Below are positions 8,384 through 17,554 of a stretch of 64,000 nucleotides of DNA, piece by piece (position 1 is the first letter of the stretch; every line of letters begins with the position of its first letter). Below the pieces are notes generated by a model. The model did no database searches. It was not told where the DNA came from and was given only the letters and a program-made list of their open reading frames with translations. Origin of the DNA: Arthrobacter sp. QXT-31 (GTDB taxonomy: Bacteria > Actinomycetota > Actinomycetes > Actinomycetales > Micrococcaceae); contig NZ_CP019304.1 in the NCBI RefSeq assembly GCF_001969265.1, positions 3,348,001-3,412,000 of the forward strand, in the 5' to 3' direction. The position numbers were made by a program, and so were the translations under genes.

Positions 8384-10261
8384 TTAATCGGTGGTTTCCG
8401 CAGGAGGGCCGCATGTCGCCGATTTTGTTTCTAGGACGACGTCCTTCAGCGACTGCACCATCGGAGTCACCACTATCTCGGGATCCGCGTGCTGCACTAT
8501 CCTTCCGAATGTGAAATCCACCGTTTGACTCTGGCCAGGAGCAAGCCGGACCGTGACAGTTCCTACCGGACGTCCAGCGTGCCGCTGAGAAGAAAAGTTG
8601 GATTTCTGACCAGCAACGAAGGCTTCTTCTACGTTCGACTGAACAGGCCCGTAAGCCACGATATTTGTTTGGACACTACCGGCCGGAACTCCAAAAGCGC
8701 CGGCGCCGGTAACGTACGCAGGGAGGGAGTTCCCTGCATTCCTAGGGGCAGTGTTTGTATTTGTCACGCGAACTCTAACTTGTGAATAACCATTGGCGCG
8801 GCATTCCTCGATGAGCTGCACGGTCCTTTTGACGTGGTAATCCATTTTCGCTCCGGTTCCATCGTTGAAGTAAACGCTGAATTGAGAGGGCGATATGCTT
8901 GGACCCGAAATTGAACCACTCACCCTGTACCTGCTTATCACGGTTTGCTCATCAGGGTCAGCGGACCATAATAAGATCCGGCCTTCTCCCGCACCCTTGG
9001 AGATTCCTTTCAAAAGCCTCTGGCTATCATTGGCATCCGCAGATAGAGCATTAAAAATCTTCTTGGCTACGCCTGCGAAGTAGAGGTCCTGAAAAGCAGG
9101 TTGGGGTATCTTTGCGTAAACATCCGACAATAGGGTCTTGACCACGTTCCCGCTCGTAAGCTGGCTCGGCAGCGCACTATTCGTAGCGAGTTGTTGAAGC
9201 TGTGCATCGAGGACGACTGCTCCGGTCCCCTGCAACAAATAACTCAGGGCAACCGGATCGATAGAAATGACTCCATCCATCCTCTTGCCTGTCTTTTGCT
9301 CCCACATCGCAACTGCCGTACTAGCCGACGTCGGAAAGTCGGGCGTTAGGTTGACATCCTGCATAAATTTGCCAACGCGGTTCGAGTAGATCGTTGCCTG
9401 CTCGAACTCAACCGGGATGGTGGGCGACATCACACCAAGTTCCGTAGCGCTCATTTGGTCGCCTAAGGTTAGCTTGCCCTTATCGAACCGCAAAACCGCT
9501 AATGCTCCTGGAATGCCTCCAGTGGAGCGTATCTCGGCATTGTTTTGAATCAGCAGCAGGTAATTTCGCGCTTTTGTATGGCCCATCATGCTCGGTGCGA
9601 TTGAGATGGCATCCGCGGCCGCGTCTATACCGATGCGCAAAGAATTGAGCTGTTCTCGTGCTTTGATCAAGGGCACCGAAACTTCTGGCAGCATGGATTC
9701 GGTGTCCAAGTTATTCAGACGTCCGGATGAAAGCCGTATAGCACGGGCCGCCGCCGATATTTTGGGCTGCGCAGCTGTTAAGGGCTGCAGATCCACGCCC
9801 TTACTATTTGGCGCGAGCCTGTCCCAGTCGAGCGATTGAAAAGCGCTGACCAGTGGTCCGGCGCCAAGGTTCGCGATCTCGTCGGCGGAAAGGGCGACTG
9901 CACTGACCGCCTGGATGTTCGGTCCCAGCCAAGGTACCGTCTGAGACATTGCCCAAAGCGGATCTGATGCGATTTGTCTCGCCTCCGAAGTATGCTTTTT
10001 CAGCTCTGCCAGCGTAGCGGAAGCGGCGGCGGTGTCATTGGCAAGTATGTTGTCTTGGAGTTGGGGAACGAGTCCTTGGGCCGCACTTAGCTCGCCCCTA
10101 ATGGTAACGGCCTTGATGCCGAGCCAGATTCCTGCACCGATAAGAAGTGCAACGGCTCCAACCGCAAACCCGATAATTTGGTACCTTCGACGTTTTTTTA
10201 TTGGACGGGAAGGCGTCGACGAGGTTAGGGGCTTCTGCTGTCCAAGAATGTCGGGGTCCAT
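8384..10261 (-). CDS. DUF4012 domain-containing membrane-anchored protein
   Basis: A 625-residue protein with a short basic cytoplasmic N-terminus (PIKKRRRYQ), one transmembrane helix at about residues 29-50, and a large extracytoplasmic domain matching my memory of DUF4012. Recognisable phrases are LLLIQNNAEIRSTGGIPGA, VDLTPDFP-like NLTPDFPTSAS and GVISIDPVALSYLLQGTG. DUF4012 proteins often sit in actinobacterial exopolysaccharide loci and share distant similarity with LytR-CpsA-Psr domains; a role in attaching or processing the polymer is plausible but unproven. It is the last gene of the leftward transcript starting at the sugar transferase. Confidence 0.85.
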   Translation of the reverse strand: MDPDILGQQKPLTSSTPSRPIKKRRRYQIIGFAVGAVALLIGAGIWLGIKAVTIRGELSAAQGLVPQLQDNILANDTAAASATLAELKKHTSEARQIASDPLWAMSQTVPWLGPNIQAVSAVALSADEIANLGAGPLVSAFQSLDWDRLAPNSKGVDLQPLTAAQPKISAAARAIRLSSGRLNNLDTESMLPEVSVPLIKAREQLNSLRIGIDAAADAISIAPSMMGHTKARNYLLLIQNNAEIRSTGGIPGALAVLRFDKGKLTLGDQMSATELGVMSPTIPVEFEQATIYSNRVGKFMQDVNLTPDFPTSASTAVAMWEQKTGKRMDGVISIDPVALSYLLQGTGAVVLDAQLQQLATNSALPSQLTSGNVVKTLLSDVYAKIPQPAFQDLYFAGVAKKIFNALSADANDSQRLLKGISKGAGEGRILLWSADPDEQTVISRYRVSGSISGPSISPSQFSVYFNDGTGAKMDYHVKRTVQLIEECRANGYSQVRVRVTNTNTAPRNAGNSLPAYVTGAGAFGVPAGSVQTNIVAYGPVQSNVEEAFVAGQKSNFSSQRHAGRPVGTVTVRLAPGQSQTVDFTFGRIVQHADPEIVVTPMVQSLKDVVLETKSATCGPPAETTD

Positions 10262-10311
10262 TACGGGCGGAGGCCTTCCAGTTTTGTGATGCGCGTTTAG
10301 TGAGTTCGGAT

Positions 10312-11748
10312 TCAGTAGGCGCCCGTGCTTTTAAATACAGCACGGAACGTCTTCAACATGATGATGATGTCGCCAGCGAGCGACCAATTCTCGACGTAGT
10401 ACAAGTCAAGTCGCACAGAGTCCTGCCATGACAGGTTTGACCGACCGCTTACCTGCCACAGTCCCGTGAGTCCGGGTTTGACAAGTAGTCGTCGCCGGAC
10501 ATCGTTTTCGTAGGCTTCAACCTCGCGCGGGAGAGGCGGCCGCGGTCCAACTAGGCTCATTGTTCCTGCCACCACATTGAATAGCTGAGGCAACTCGTCC
10601 AGACTGAATTTACGTAGGACCCGTCCGAGAGGAGTAACGCGCGGATCGTCCTTCATCTTGAATAAGAGCCCGCTCCCTTCATTTTGGGCAGCTAACTCGG
10701 CTAAACGATCTTCCGCGTTCACCACCATCGAGCGGAACTTAAGCATAGAGAAATGCTCTCCACCAATCCCGACACGTTCTTGTCTAAACAAAATAGGACC
10801 GGATCCGCCGACTCTAATCATGACGGCAATCAGCCCCATAATTGGAAGCAAAAGGATAATCAGAAGGCCTGAGATCAATACGTCGAACAGCCGCTTAGCC
10901 ACCCGCTGGCCGCCTTCTAGCGACGGCGTCGTCACGTGAATCAGCGGAAGGCCCGCCACTTGCTGAGTGTGAATGCGAGGACCTGCAATATCTGTGAGTG
11001 CCGGTGCCATTATTAGACCTATATTGCGTGATGCCAATTCCCAGCCCAGGTGCCGCAGGGTCTGCGGATGAAGCTGCACGCCCGCAGAGACGGCCACTGC
11101 ATCCGCTCCACAGACCTCGATGGCCTCCAGAATGGCTTTTGTTGTCGATTCGTACCCAAGGATAGGGAGACCCGCTTCGGAGCTTGAATGTTGGGAGTCG
11201 GCATGCCCCGGAAGATATGCGGCAACGGGAAGATAGCCGGCATGTCGAGCTCTAGATAAAGTTGAGGTCAGATGTTCCACAGCGCTGCGTCCACCTATCA
11301 GCATAAGCTTGGACATGCTGGCGCCTTTCTGTCTGTCGACATTAAGGTGCTGTCGTACTAGCCAGCGTGCTGCAAGCAAGCCAGCTAGTCCGCAGGGCAA
11401 CGCAATGCCCACGTAGCCTCGTGCCGTGTCTATCCGCAAGACATACGAGACGATGGCGAGCAAGCCGAAAAGCCACAAAGAGGCTGCAGCGACGCGCTTG
11501 TATTCCTCCGCTCCCGCACCCAGTACGTGGCTCTGCCTGCTGTGCCAGGCGCCGAGCATTGACCACCAGATAAGTGATAAGGCGCCTGATAGCCAGGCGT
11601 AATGCGCCTCCTGACCGGAGACTACAAGCCCTGGCTCCACACCGAAACGAATTACGTAAGCGCCGTACATAGCCCAGACAATGACGAAGCCATCTACAAT
11701 CCGAAGCGTTCGCGACGCTCGAAGTCGCCAATCGAAGCCATTCCCCAA
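10312..11748 (-). CDS. exopolysaccharide polyprenyl-phosphate sugar transferase (WcaJ/WbaP type)
   Basis: The initiating transferase that loads the first sugar-phosphate onto undecaprenyl phosphate at the membrane. The 478-residue protein has four N-terminal helices (about residues 15-135), a Rossmann-like CoA-binding-type middle domain, a membrane re-entrant helix (SGLLIILLLPIMGLIAVMI) and the C-terminal catalytic domain. Catalytic-domain marks are GPILFRQERVG, FSMLKFRSM, LGRVLRKFSLDELPQL and SLVGPRPPLPREVE. The start is TTG 11748, preceded on its strand by GCGGGGA; no in-frame ATG is better placed. Confidence 0.93.
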   Translation of the reverse strand: MGNGFDWRLRASRTLRIVDGFVIVWAMYGAYVIRFGVEPGLVVSGQEAHYAWLSGALSLIWWSMLGAWHSRQSHVLGAGAEEYKRVAAASLWLFGLLAIVSYVLRIDTARGYVGIALPCGLAGLLAARWLVRQHLNVDRQKGASMSKLMLIGGRSAVEHLTSTLSRARHAGYLPVAAYLPGHADSQHSSSEAGLPILGYESTTKAILEAIEVCGADAVAVSAGVQLHPQTLRHLGWELASRNIGLIMAPALTDIAGPRIHTQQVAGLPLIHVTTPSLEGGQRVAKRLFDVLISGLLIILLLPIMGLIAVMIRVGGSGPILFRQERVGIGGEHFSMLKFRSMVVNAEDRLAELAAQNEGSGLLFKMKDDPRVTPLGRVLRKFSLDELPQLFNVVAGTMSLVGPRPPLPREVEAYENDVRRRLLVKPGLTGLWQVSGRSNLSWQDSVRLDLYYVENWSLAGDIIIMLKTFRAVFKSTGAY

Positions 11749-11881
11749 AATTTTCCCCGCATTATTCTACAAAATTAAAAGACACGCAATGCATTGAGAC
11801 TCGGCACTAGTCATTTCAGCCGGCATACCGTTTTCTTCCACATACTAGTAAGCGAAGAGTCTGCAAACCCGTTCGTCAAAA

Positions 11882-13003
11882 TCACTGAATCGACGAAGAA
11901 CTAATTTCACGCTTCTCGTGGCGCCCAATTTCCAATATTAGATCAACGGCACTTTTCGCATTCACATCCGTGTCAAAATGAGCCCTAGCCTCATGCTGCG
12001 AACCACTACTAAGACCATTTTCGCGGACGCTCCGGACTGCGCGTCGAATTTCGTGACTCCAGCGCTCTGCATCGCACGCTGAAATCGATTCATAATCATC
12101 AGCTAATTGTGAATTTATGCCCACTGGCGAAACTACAGCTTTCATTCCCGCGCACAAGTAAAGGATAGCCTTGTACCCGGACTTTCCACGTTCCCATTCG
12201 GTATCTGGCAGCGGCATGAGCCCAATACTTGCTGATCGAAGTAGCTCCGCCTCGGTTTGATTTGACCATCTGCGGGCACGCAAGCGCGGATGTGCCGGTA
12301 GATCTTCAATGTTCGTACCGCCCAATACGTCTAGGAAGATTTGTTCTTCGTCGCAAACTTCAAGTACTTCCGTCAGTACCGTTTGCAGGCTGCCCAGAGT
12401 ACTTTGGCTTCCGGTCCATAGGAGCGTTATGGGCGCCCCGGGCTGATGTTCTATCTCGAATGTGCTCGAAGGAGGACACGTCGGCTGGTAAACGGCAGTT
12501 GCTTTTCCGCTTCCATATGTCTCTACAAGTGACTCATTTCCACAAAGGATGAGATCAAATATTGACGCGAACTCGAGGGCTCTAACCGGCTGTCGTAATA
12601 AGCGTCGCCAATCACGAATATGGGTCGGAGCAGCATGTATTGCGTCGTCAATATCGAGGATCGTCACTTGCGACCGCTTTGCAGCCAATCTCTCCATGAG
12701 AGGGGTGAAGAAAGGGAACGCCTCTCTGTGGACGACAAGGATGTCGCAGCGTCTGAATAAAAAGAAAATTCGTGAGACGATCCGAAGCAGGAGAACTGCG
12801 GCCGCATAAATTCGAGCCGCGCCCCGCTCATTCTTCTGAGTAAACGCTTTGTCAGAAAATAGCTCGTGGACCTGAACATCAATGCCACGGAGGCGCAATT
12901 CAGCCACCAAAGGTTCTATTCGCAGACGACGACTAGCATCCGTCTTGGGGTACGTGGTGAGGACGTGTGCCCGTTTTATCTCTTTAGAAATTTTTTTCTC
13001 CAA
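11882..13003 (-). CDS. glycosyltransferase, probably GT4-like
   Basis: A 373-residue protein of GT-B type. The N-terminal half carries HVLTTYPKTDASRRLRIEPL and ILDIDDAIH, a pattern I associate with actinobacterial GT4-like transferases acting on lipid-linked glycans. The C-terminal half has ITLLWTGSQSTLGSL and the donor-site-like GLMPLPDTEWERGKSGYKAILYLCAG. The donor and acceptor cannot be told. The gene starts 28 bases inside the end of the upstream GT2 gene, so the two are translationally linked. The base composition is lower in GC than the flanking metabolic genes, as is common in glycan clusters. Confidence 0.8.
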   Translation of the reverse strand: MEKKISKEIKRAHVLTTYPKTDASRRLRIEPLVAELRLRGIDVQVHELFSDKAFTQKNERGAARIYAAAVLLLRIVSRIFFLFRRCDILVVHREAFPFFTPLMERLAAKRSQVTILDIDDAIHAAPTHIRDWRRLLRQPVRALEFASIFDLILCGNESLVETYGSGKATAVYQPTCPPSSTFEIEHQPGAPITLLWTGSQSTLGSLQTVLTEVLEVCDEEQIFLDVLGGTNIEDLPAHPRLRARRWSNQTEAELLRSASIGLMPLPDTEWERGKSGYKAILYLCAGMKAVVSPVGINSQLADDYESISACDAERWSHEIRRAVRSVRENGLSSGSQHEARAHFDTDVNAKSAVDLILEIGRHEKREISSSSIQ

Positions 13004-13926
13004 TGATCATCCGTGCCAGCAAACGTGGCAATCAGGGCGAATCCATAGCCCTGTGCCTTCGCAAAGAGTATGCGACGTTCGTCTCCCGTACGAAGCAGTG
13101 CCTTTGCCGTCAGAGCAGCAAAGTGAGTCAGTGCGCTCACCCAGATTGCGCTAAGGATGACAGGACGACTGGGCCCCGAAGCAAACTTTCGGTGATAACG
13201 CCGCCGGCTATTTTCAATCCAAAAAGTGGTGGCCTTCCGGTAATGCTTGGCTGTACCCTCACCGTCGTGGACTGCGCGGTGATCTGCCAGGAGGACAATG
13301 CGCCCCGTGCTTCCCAGCCTGGCGCATAGATCTACGTCCTCGAAGTACATGGGGAAAGATGTATCGAAGCCTCCAATGCGGCGCATGACGTCTGTTCGTA
13401 CGGCAAGAACAGCGGCAGCGGGCTGTTCAACGTCTAAAACAACGGCGCCCGCAGGCAATCGAACAAGGGTGGACCACATTGTGTTGGGTTGTCTATCGGC
13501 ACCTATAATCCGGGCCAGCTCTGTCCAGACCGAAGGCAAACGGCGAACTGACAGCTGCTCTGAGCCATCGGGGTAAACCAATCTGGGAGCAACGGCCACA
13601 GTGTCATCTTCACGTAGAGCCGACCACAGAGCATGAAGCGTTCCAGCATCGATAGCAACGTCTGGGTTCATTACGAGGAAAGTGTCATACTTGGCGCGCC
13701 GCAGGTTTGAATTATGTCCGGCGCCGAAACCTAGGTTGCTTGCACTCTCATGTACATCAACGAAACTGGGCCACTCAACCTGCTCTGTCCTCTCGGCCCC
13801 GTTATCATGAACCAAAATTTCGATCGGAAGTTCGCTACGTGCATTGAGAATCGAGTTAATGCATGTGGCCGTTCTCTCCCAGGTGTTGTAGGTGACGATG
13901 CTGACGGAGATCCCACTCTTCAACAT
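12976..13926 (-). CDS. glycosyltransferase family 2 (rhamnosyltransferase-like)
   Basis: A 316-residue GT-A inverting transferase. Family marks are SVSIVTYNTWERTATCINSI at the N-terminus, VHDNGAE (where the first Asp-type motif of GT2 lies), NLGFGAGHNSNLRRA, and FLVMNPDVAID, which carries the DXD-like metal site. The PMYFEDVDLCARLGSTG segment is typical of rhamnosyltransferase-like members. Start ATG 13926 is chosen because the protein family begins with this hydrophobic strand; the frame stays open for 46 more codons upstream without a ribosome site. The 3' end overlaps the next glycosyltransferase. Confidence 0.88.
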   Translation of the reverse strand: MLKSGISVSIVTYNTWERTATCINSILNARSELPIEILVHDNGAERTEQVEWPSFVDVHESASNLGFGAGHNSNLRRAKYDTFLVMNPDVAIDAGTLHALWSALREDDTVAVAPRLVYPDGSEQLSVRRLPSVWTELARIIGADRQPNTMWSTLVRLPAGAVVLDVEQPAAAVLAVRTDVMRRIGGFDTSFPMYFEDVDLCARLGSTGRIVLLADHRAVHDGEGTAKHYRKATTFWIENSRRRYHRKFASGPSRPVILSAIWVSALTHFAALTAKALLRTGDERRILFAKAQGYGFALIATFAGTDDHWRKKFLKR

Positions 13927-14187
13927 TACTAATTCCCCAAATCTGTAATTCCTCGCTGGAGGAGTCGACGCGGTGGTGGGCGGAGGAGATCGCACCTCGT
14001 GAATGATATCCGACGAAAAGAGGATGGAGCGAAGGCTAACCCGGCAGACCCGTAACGTACCCAAGAACCAGCGGTGAAATTCCCGGGAGGTGCCCCCGCA
14101 ACTGCCTCGGCGGGCGTGAATGTGACGTCATTCAGGAGCGGATGCGGATGCCTGGTCGCAGCGTACAGGCTTGGGCGGGACTTCAAG

Positions 14188-15618
14188 TCAACTTGATTGC
14201 CTTGAAGGGCTGAGTGCGGGGCCGTGGAAAGTGTCGTCCGAGCGTGGCGGACAGGCTGCTGCGGATTCCTTAGGCGATTGATGGATGTGAAGGGCAAGAA
14301 CTATGAAGCACCACATCACCGGCGCTTGGATAAGGTCGAGCGTGGCTGCAGTTGCCGATATTCCGACAAGAGTTGAAGCTACGCCTAGAGCGGTACGCAT
14401 TGTTCGGGCAATACCCGCCAGGATTATGGCGATGACCAGTCCGAGCCCCACGATGCCGCCCTCTGCACCCACCAATAAGTACGTGTTTAGGGGGTCGGTT
14501 TGCGGTAGAAATGCGCTGACGCCGAACGCATTTAGCGGTACGAGCGCGTGCGCCAATGGCGCAAGATGTGTTTGAAGATTTCCGATGCCTAGGCCGCTTA
14601 ACCAATTTTCTTTTAAAATCTCAAATGCGGCTGCCTGCAGAATTGACCTAGACCGTGTGCTAGCGTCGACCCCGGAGAACCTCTCGATCAAGGGCTGGCC
14701 AACAGGGGAATAAGCCAATAGTAAGGCAATTGATAGGGCACCTAGTCCAATAGCCGCCAGGCGCGATGGGCGCAACAAATGCGAGTATTTCCGAGATGCA
14801 AAGAAACAAGCCGCCAACACGGCTCCTAAAAAAGCACCACGAGAAAAAGTGAGTACAAATGAGAGGCCATAAACGGTCCACATTGCCGTCTTTGAAAACC
14901 GGGTCCAGTTGCGTGTCACGAAAGCAACACCAGGAACCGCACAGAGTAGCGTGACGCCCAGATAGTTAGGGTCGCCGATTGTAGACGCTGCTCGCCGGAT
15001 TCCTCCGACGTCAGCGGCCGTTTGATCCTTCCACCCCGTGTAGATTATGGACGTGTGCGTTAGGCTTTCGTAAAATCCTATGCCTGCATGAAAGAGGCCT
15101 GCGAGTCCAAGCACCCAAAGCACCGAGGATGGTCCTTTTTTCAATAGCAAGTAGGCCACGGCGGCGGTAAGTAGAGGAGTTGAAAGTCCCGATAGCTCTG
15201 ATACGTCAGTTGGACTTATCAGAATGACAACGCCAAACATCAGTGACCACACGGGCCAACGAATGATCTTCCTGTCTAGACGACCCACGCTGTCCTGAAC
15301 AAGTAGCGTGGCAAGACACAACGCTAAACAAATGTTTACTACGGTTACGCCGCCTATTCGTGGGGGATCGAACGCGCCGATGCACAGGGTCACCAAGATA
15401 ACTGAGCTGGCGCCGAAAATAGGCTTTCTCACCAGCAGAGAGATAAAGCCGATGCCACCGAATATTGCGATGGCCGTGGGCAGCCCCAAACCGGTCACCC
15501 CGCCCGCCACGAACGCCGAGGCTGCCAAGGCAACGGAGCTTGCCAGTCTCTGCATACCCCCAGCTGGCAGAATTCTGCGTATGGGGCTATTGATGCCCTG
15601 TCTCGGCCTACCCGGCAA
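14188..15618 (-). CDS. O-antigen ligase/polymerase-like membrane protein
   Basis: A 476-residue polytopic membrane protein with about ten hydrophobic segments. The large periplasmic-type loop with the family region ILKENWLSGLGIGNLQTHLA and the following FLPQTDPLNTYLLVGAEGGIVG identifies the Wzy/WaaL (O-antigen ligase) superfamily. In a Gram-positive cluster with a Wzc-like protein and flippase, a Wzy-type polymerase is the more likely role. The start is uncertain: TTG 15618 gives the longest form, while ATG 15555 (MQRLASS) is possible but has a poorly spaced ribosome site. Confidence 0.82.
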   Translation of the reverse strand: MPGRPRQGINSPIRRILPAGGMQRLASSVALAASAFVAGGVTGLGLPTAIAIFGGIGFISLLVRKPIFGASSVILVTLCIGAFDPPRIGGVTVVNICLALCLATLLVQDSVGRLDRKIIRWPVWSLMFGVVILISPTDVSELSGLSTPLLTAAVAYLLLKKGPSSVLWVLGLAGLFHAGIGFYESLTHTSIIYTGWKDQTAADVGGIRRAASTIGDPNYLGVTLLCAVPGVAFVTRNWTRFSKTAMWTVYGLSFVLTFSRGAFLGAVLAACFFASRKYSHLLRPSRLAAIGLGALSIALLLAYSPVGQPLIERFSGVDASTRSRSILQAAAFEILKENWLSGLGIGNLQTHLAPLAHALVPLNAFGVSAFLPQTDPLNTYLLVGAEGGIVGLGLVIAIILAGIARTMRTALGVASTLVGISATAATLDLIQAPVMWCFIVLALHIHQSPKESAAACPPRSDDTFHGPALSPSRQSS

Positions 15619-15792
15619 CTTCGGCTCTTTTCACGAGTAACGGTTATCTGCGAGCAACGGCACGCTGGTCCGTGGGCAGGCCCGGAGAGCCAGACGCCGG
15701 CCCTAGTCTACTATGGCCCGACCTATCCCACATGCCGCAGCAACTGGCAAGAAAATGCTGCATGCGCGGCCGGTTGGGGTGATTTCTGATTC

Positions 15793-17325
15793 CTAATCTT
15801 GGAAGTACTCAATGGCTGCACCAATAGTGTTAAGCCGCTCTGCAAGGTCTTCATAGCCTCGTTCAATAACATAAATATTCCTCAGCTCAGAAGTGCCCTT
15901 GGCTGCCAGCATGGCCAATAGGAGGCACGCCGCCGGGCGCAGAGCCGGTGGACAACCAATTTCCGCTGACCGCCATTTTGTCGGGCCTGTCACGTCGATC
16001 CTGTGAGGATCTAAGAGGCGAACTCCCGCTCCTAGCCTATTTAACTCGGTTAGATAAATAGCACGATTTTCATAGACCCAGTCGTGAATCAAGGTCGCTC
16101 CTTCAGCGCAGGCGGCAATGACGGCAAAGAAGGGAAGGTTGTCGATGTTGAGTCCTGGAAACGGCATGGGATGAATCTTGTCGGCCGCCGCTCGCAGCCT
16201 CGACGGCAGGGTGGTGATGTCAACGAGCCGTGTTCGCCCGTTTTTAGCCGTGTATTCATTGGATTTATCGTATTTAAAGCCCATATGTTCAAGTGTGCTG
16301 AGCTCGATCTCCATGAACTCGATGGGAACGCGCCGAATTGTCACCTCGGAATTTGTGACTATGCCGGCCGTGAGGAGACTCATGGCCTCGATGGGGTCTT
16401 CGGACGGCCAGTACTCTACATCGACGTCGATACGCGAACGACCGCGGATTGTCAAAGTGGTGCTGCCTATGCCAGTTACATCAATGTTAAGTGTCTGCAA
16501 ATAAAAGCAGAGATCTTGCACCATATAGTTAGAACTGGCATTTCTGATCGTCGTGGTGCCCTCACGTTGCGCGGCCGCCATTATTGCGTTTTCGGTAACG
16601 GTGTCGCCACGTTCTGTAAGCACGAAGCTCCTATCTAGGAGATCGGGCTCTGGCCCCTCTACTAGGTACGATCCGGCATGGGCTTCGACCCGCAGGCCGA
16701 ATTCTTTAAGGGCCTGCATGTGCGGTTCTACGGTCCGAGTGCCGAGGTCACAACCCCCGGCATAGGGCAAGCGGTAGGATGTACTTTCGTCCAGGAGCGG
16801 TCCGAGCAGCATGATCACGCTACGCGTTCTACGCGCCGCTTCGGTGTCCATCGACGCCAGATCCAGCACCGCTGGGCGGCGGATCTGCAGGTCATTGGAA
16901 TTTAGCCATCGGCATTTCACCCCGATGCTAGTAAGAAGCTCAACGATCCTGTTGACTTCTTCGATGCGAGCAATTTTTCGGAGAGTCGTGGTGCCTCTGT
17001 TGAGTAGGCTAGCGCACAACAGGGCTACACTTGCGTTTTTGCTGGAATTCACATCTACGGCTCCGGAGAGCGGGCGTCCACCGAGAACGCGCAGGTGAGT
17101 GAGCTTCGGCTTGGCGCCTCGTTCAAGCGAGACAAAGCTGCGGCCGAAAATAGTTTCCATACGCTGCAACACCTTTGGGCTGGGTGGGATGCTGCTTTCT
17201 TCTATGTTTTGTATTGTGACGCTAGTGGTGCCTATTTCAGCAGCAAGCTGTTCTTGCGACCATCCCTTTTCGAAGCGTGCGTGTCGCACGAGTGCACCGA
17301 AATCTGCAGTTGCTTGCGAGTTCAT
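15793..17325 (-). CDS. Xre-type HTH fused to MurA/EPSP-synthase-like enolpyruvyl transferase
   Basis: A 510-residue two-domain protein. Residues 9-65 form an Xre/Cro helix-turn-helix (GWSQEQLAAEIGTTSVTIQNIE). Residues 73-508 match UDP-GlcNAc enolpyruvyl transferase (MurA). The active-site residues look intact: K96-N97 in NSSKNAS, C192 in YAGGCDLGTRTVEPH (the fosfomycin-target Cys position), and D395 in GLNIDNLPFF. It should transfer enolpyruvate from PEP to a UDP-aminosugar, and may also bind DNA. It sits in an exopolysaccharide cluster with its own broken murB nearby, rather than in a cell-wall operon, so it is probably not the housekeeping MurA. It is divergent from the Wzc-like gene; the shared 229-base gap is a natural candidate for its binding site. 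Confidence 0.88.
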   Translation of the reverse strand: MNSQATADFGALVRHARFEKGWSQEQLAAEIGTTSVTIQNIEESSIPPSPKVLQRMETIFGRSFVSLERGAKPKLTHLRVLGGRPLSGAVDVNSSKNASVALLCASLLNRGTTTLRKIARIEEVNRIVELLTSIGVKCRWLNSNDLQIRRPAVLDLASMDTEAARRTRSVIMLLGPLLDESTSYRLPYAGGCDLGTRTVEPHMQALKEFGLRVEAHAGSYLVEGPEPDLLDRSFVLTERGDTVTENAIMAAAQREGTTTIRNASSNYMVQDLCFYLQTLNIDVTGIGSTTLTIRGRSRIDVDVEYWPSEDPIEAMSLLTAGIVTNSEVTIRRVPIEFMEIELSTLEHMGFKYDKSNEYTAKNGRTRLVDITTLPSRLRAAADKIHPMPFPGLNIDNLPFFAVIAACAEGATLIHDWVYENRAIYLTELNRLGAGVRLLDPHRIDVTGPTKWRSAEIGCPPALRPAACLLLAMLAAKGTSELRNIYVIERGYEDLAERLNTIGAAIEYFQD

Positions 17326-17554
17326 GCCTCCAGTACTACCACGCTAAAGCCGGATTCCTTGAGCCGATCAGCGGCTTCATTAATCTCAAAGTGCAAGATT
17401 CCTGCCTGAAATGATGGGTGAGCGCATAAGCGGACTGTCGAGGAAAAGGTCGGTGGCCACAGCTGGGCTGGAAACAGATGCGTTCAGCAACGCGTAAACT
17501 GGTGCGGGCTGTCGCGTGCAGCAGCCGTCGTGCACTAGGGGAGAGGCTCTGCTG

